From an uncultured Collinsella sp. (GTDB taxonomy: Bacteria; Actinomycetota; Coriobacteriia; Coriobacteriales; Coriobacteriaceae), in contig CAJJZP010000023.1 in NCBI GenBank assembly GCA_905197665.1, positions 1 through 32,171 on the forward strand: 32,171 bases of DNA, in the 5' to 3' direction. A program made the position numbers and the translations under genes. Shown here in pieces: positions 30,080 through 32,171 of the stretch; position 1 is the stretch's first letter; every line of letters starts with the position of its first letter. The notes beneath the pieces are model-generated. The model saw only the letters and a program-made list of their open reading frames with translations. It did not search any database and was not told the origin of the DNA.

Positions 30080-31750
30080 CTAAACCTCCATGACGACCGG
30101 GATGATCATCGGACGAGTGCGCGTACGGCTCCAGATAAAGTTAGAGAGCGAGTCGCGCACGGCCTTGCGAATGGCATCGGAACCGCTGCTCGTAAAGCTG
30201 AACTTGCCCTTCTCGATCGTCTTCATGATGGACGCCGAGGCGTCCTCGGAGAACTGGTCGTCGATGGCAAAGGAGACGCCGCGGCCCGAGAACTCGATGG
30301 CCTCGATCTTCTTGTGCTTGAGCGAAACGATAGCGACAGCCGTGACCATACCGTCGTTGGCAAGCTTCTGACGATCGCGCAGAACGATGGGGTCGGTATC
30401 GCCGATGCGCAGTCCGTCGACGTAGACGACACCAGACTCGACGGGCGTACCGCGCTTGACGATACCGCCACGCATCTCGAGCGTATCGCCGTTGTCGAGG
30501 ATAAAGATATGATCGTCCTTGAGGCCCATCTTGCGTGCAAGTTGAGCATGGGCGCGCAGATGTACGGCCTCGCCGTGAACCGGCATAAAGTAGGTGGGCT
30601 TGGCCATGGCCATCAGGAGCTTGAGCTCCTCCTGGCTACCGTGACCAGAGACGTGAACGAGGGCGCGGTTCTTATCCCAGACGTCGCAGCCAAGCTTGGC
30701 GAGGCTGTTGACGACCTGCTGAACGGCCTTCTCGTTACCGGGAACCGGCGTTGCCGAGAGGATGACGGTATCGCCCTCGTGGATGGAGAGCGTCTTGTGC
30801 TCGCCGTTGGCCATGCGGGACAGGGCCGACAGGGGCTCGCCCTGCGAACCGGTGCACATGACGACGATCTTGTCGTCGGGCAGATTGTCAATATCGAAAG
30901 CATCAATGATATCGGCATCATCGATGTTGAGATAGCCGAGCTCACGCGCCACACGGGTGTTGGTGAGCATGGAACGACCGGTCACGACGACCTTGCGGCC
31001 GCACTTGCGGGCGGCGTCGCAGATCTGCTGCAGACGATGGATGTGGCTCGAGAACGACGCAACGAACACGCGGCCCGGAGCATTCTTGATGGCATGCAAC
31101 AGATTGGGGCCAACCTCGGCCTCGGACTTGGTAAAGCCGGAGACCGTGGCGTTGGTTGAGTCGGACAGCAGCAGGTCGATGCCCTGCTTGGCAAAGCGGC
31201 TGATAGCGGCATAGTCGGGCGTGACGCCGTCGATGGGCGTCTGGTCGAGCTTAAAGTCGCCGGTGTGCATAACGGTGCCCTGGTTGGTGCGGATGAACAC
31301 GCCTAGAGCGCCCGGGATGGAGTGCGTCATCGAGAAGAAGTCGAGCGAGATGCCACCCAAATTGACGTGGCTGCCGCCCTTGACCTCGCGGAACTTGGGT
31401 GCACGAATGCGGAACTCGGAGAGCTTGCCCTCGATAAAGCCGAGCGTCAGCTTGCTCGAAAAGATGGGCACCTTGTTGTTGAGGTCCTGCAGCAGGTACG
31501 GAAGCGAACCGGTGTGGTCCTCGTGGCCGTGGGTGACGACGATGCCGCGGAGCTTTTCCTCGTTCTCCAGAACGTAGGTGTAATCCGGAAGCACCAGATC
31601 GATACCGGGCTGCGAGTCATCGGGGAACATGAGGCCAGCATCGACGAGCACCATGTCGTCGCCGCACTCGAAGACCGTCATGTTCTTGCCGATGCCATCA
31701 AGGCCGCCGAGCGGGATGATCTTCAAGGGAGATGATTTTTTTGCTGCCAT
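30080..31750 (-). CDS. rnj: Ribonuclease J
   Basis: A 556-residue metallo-beta-lactamase/beta-CASP nuclease with 5'-3' exonuclease and endonuclease activity on RNA. The metal site is HGHEDH in VVTHGHEDHTGS, with further ligands in MHTGDFKLD and the beta-CASP histidine segment HVSGHGSQEELK; SSHIHRLQQI and CTGSQGEP are family landmarks. The start at 31750 (MAAKKSSPLKIIPLGGLDGIG) fits the Bacillus RNase J N-terminus. The best ribosome site, AAAGGA, is about 14 bp away, so the exact start is less certain, and the frame is open to 31846. It is first of a long minus-strand run and is translated just ahead of ftsK. Confidence 0.93.
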   Translation of the reverse strand: MAAKKSSPLKIIPLGGLDGIGKNMTVFECGDDMVLVDAGLMFPDDSQPGIDLVLPDYTYVLENEEKLRGIVVTHGHEDHTGSLPYLLQDLNNKVPIFSSKLTLGFIEGKLSEFRIRAPKFREVKGGSHVNLGGISLDFFSMTHSIPGALGVFIRTNQGTVMHTGDFKLDQTPIDGVTPDYAAISRFAKQGIDLLLSDSTNATVSGFTKSEAEVGPNLLHAIKNAPGRVFVASFSSHIHRLQQICDAARKCGRKVVVTGRSMLTNTRVARELGYLNIDDADIIDAFDIDNLPDDKIVVMCTGSQGEPLSALSRMANGEHKTLSIHEGDTVILSATPVPGNEKAVQQVVNSLAKLGCDVWDKNRALVHVSGHGSQEELKLLMAMAKPTYFMPVHGEAVHLRAHAQLARKMGLKDDHIFILDNGDTLEMRGGIVKRGTPVESGVVYVDGLRIGDTDPIVLRDRQKLANDGMVTAVAIVSLKHKKIEAIEFSGRGVSFAIDDQFSEDASASIMKTIEKGKFSFTSSGSDAIRKAVRDSLSNFIWSRTRTRPMIIPVVMEV

Positions 31751-32171
31751 AGGTGAGTGTTGTTTCCTTTCTTCGAAACGGGTCTGAAACAACCGACGGG
31801 GCGCTTCTGGCAAACCGACCGTCGGGAACGTACAAACATGCATCACGGAGTCGACACATTAACCACAGTATGATACCCATTTGCACAACAACAGACCACC
31901 CATGCATCAAAGCCCCATCTGAACCTATGTATCCCGCTGAGACCAGACCTGACAAAAAGGGACAGGTTTATTTTGGTCGGTTTTATCTGGGGAAATGTCG
32001 CACATGCGATTATCTAAAGATCTGAATTCAGATAGCTGAATAGACTGTCTAACAAAATCGCAACCCGCACCAACCAGCCCTTTTGCTATTCCCGGCGGGG
32101 TCCGCGGGTAAAGTTTATCGCGAGTTCCGCACGAGCCGGAGAGCACTTAATGTGCTCTCCGTGCGAGCAGG
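31751..32171. other. Region upstream of rnj
   Basis: No convincing gene in 421 bp. On the minus strand this must hold the rnj promoter; TATCAT near 31873 is a possible -10 without a good -35. A perfect 14-bp palindrome ATCTGAATTCAGAT lies at 32020-32033. ACCTG/CAGGT arms (31947-31967) with TTTATTTT after them look like a weak plus-strand terminator. A strong hairpin is at 32137-32161 (separate entry). A 73-codon minus-strand frame at 31925-32146 has no ribosome site and crosses these palindromes. Confidence 0.55.
32137..32161. repeat. Strong inverted repeat near the window edge
   Basis: CGGAGAGCAC (32137-32146) and GTGCTCTCCG (32152-32161) are exact 10-bp arms around TTAAT, with CGCA/TGCG able to extend the stem past a 5-nt bulge. 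Neither strand has a T-run directly after it. It may be the end of a gene or an RNA beyond the window. Confidence 0.7.

Noticed and set aside
31925..32146. Small minus-strand open frame of 73 codons upstream of rnj
   Set aside because: No ribosome site, no recognisable domain, and it crosses a palindrome and a hairpin; kept only as part of the intergenic note.

Overview
The window reads as chromosomal DNA of a Coriobacteriia member, most likely Collinsella or a close relative (inference from gene content and order; no search was run). Supporting signs are a GarA/OdhI-type FHA protein next to an FtsR-type MerR regulator and a nrdR / LysM-protein / lexA block (both actinobacterial orders), combined with RNase Y, RNase J and SpoVS (a Firmicute-like set) and moderately high G+C. 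About 30 protein genes fill the window. I saw no rRNA, tRNA, CRISPR array, transposase or prophage gene.

Layout. (1) 1-1863, minus strand: a lantibiotic self-protection ABC transporter (ATPase plus two permeases, the second cut by the window edge), visibly more GC-rich than the rest. (2) 2260-7116, plus strand: a CDP-alcohol phosphatidyltransferase, the FHA protein, the MerR regulator, apt, a secreted NlpC/P60 hydrolase, then a DegV lipid-binding protein with its own promoter. (3) 7190-8894, minus: a DUF1836 protein and thioredoxin reductase, divergent from a GT28/MGDG-synthase-like glycosyltransferase (9013-10314, plus). (4) 10315-10775: a 460-bp non-coding block with two long imperfect hairpins sharing a core but not their outer arms, plus a partial third copy and a terminator-like hairpin. 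(5) 10776-13680: dut, nrdR and a LysM membrane protein (minus), divergent from lexA and a DUF1624 membrane acyltransferase-like gene (plus); three LexA boxes lie in the divergent region. (6) 13665-20337, minus: rny, a GHKL ATPase, spoVS, miaB, miaA and hflX in transcription order. (7) 20595-22447, minus: recA then recX, with a LexA box in the recA promoter and an 11-bp phased repeat upstream. (8) 22705-31750, minus: rnj, ftsK, a RodZ-like HTH membrane protein, a YajQ-family protein, rimO, pgsA and cinA.

How the genes fit together. The SOS circuit is complete in outline: LexA, RecA, RecX and a probable SOS division inhibitor, with matching promoter/operator geometry at lexA, the LysM gene and recA. 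RNA decay (RNase Y, RNase J) and tRNA/ribosome modification (MiaA, MiaB, RimO, HflX) are interleaved with envelope and division genes (FtsK, RodZ-like, PgsA). The most interesting unexplained items are the structured repeats at 10.3-10.76 kb, the six phased repeats upstream of recA, the palindrome in the spoVS promoter, the GHKL ATPase between rny and spoVS, and the GarA-like protein that keeps one of the two known phospho-threonine positions.
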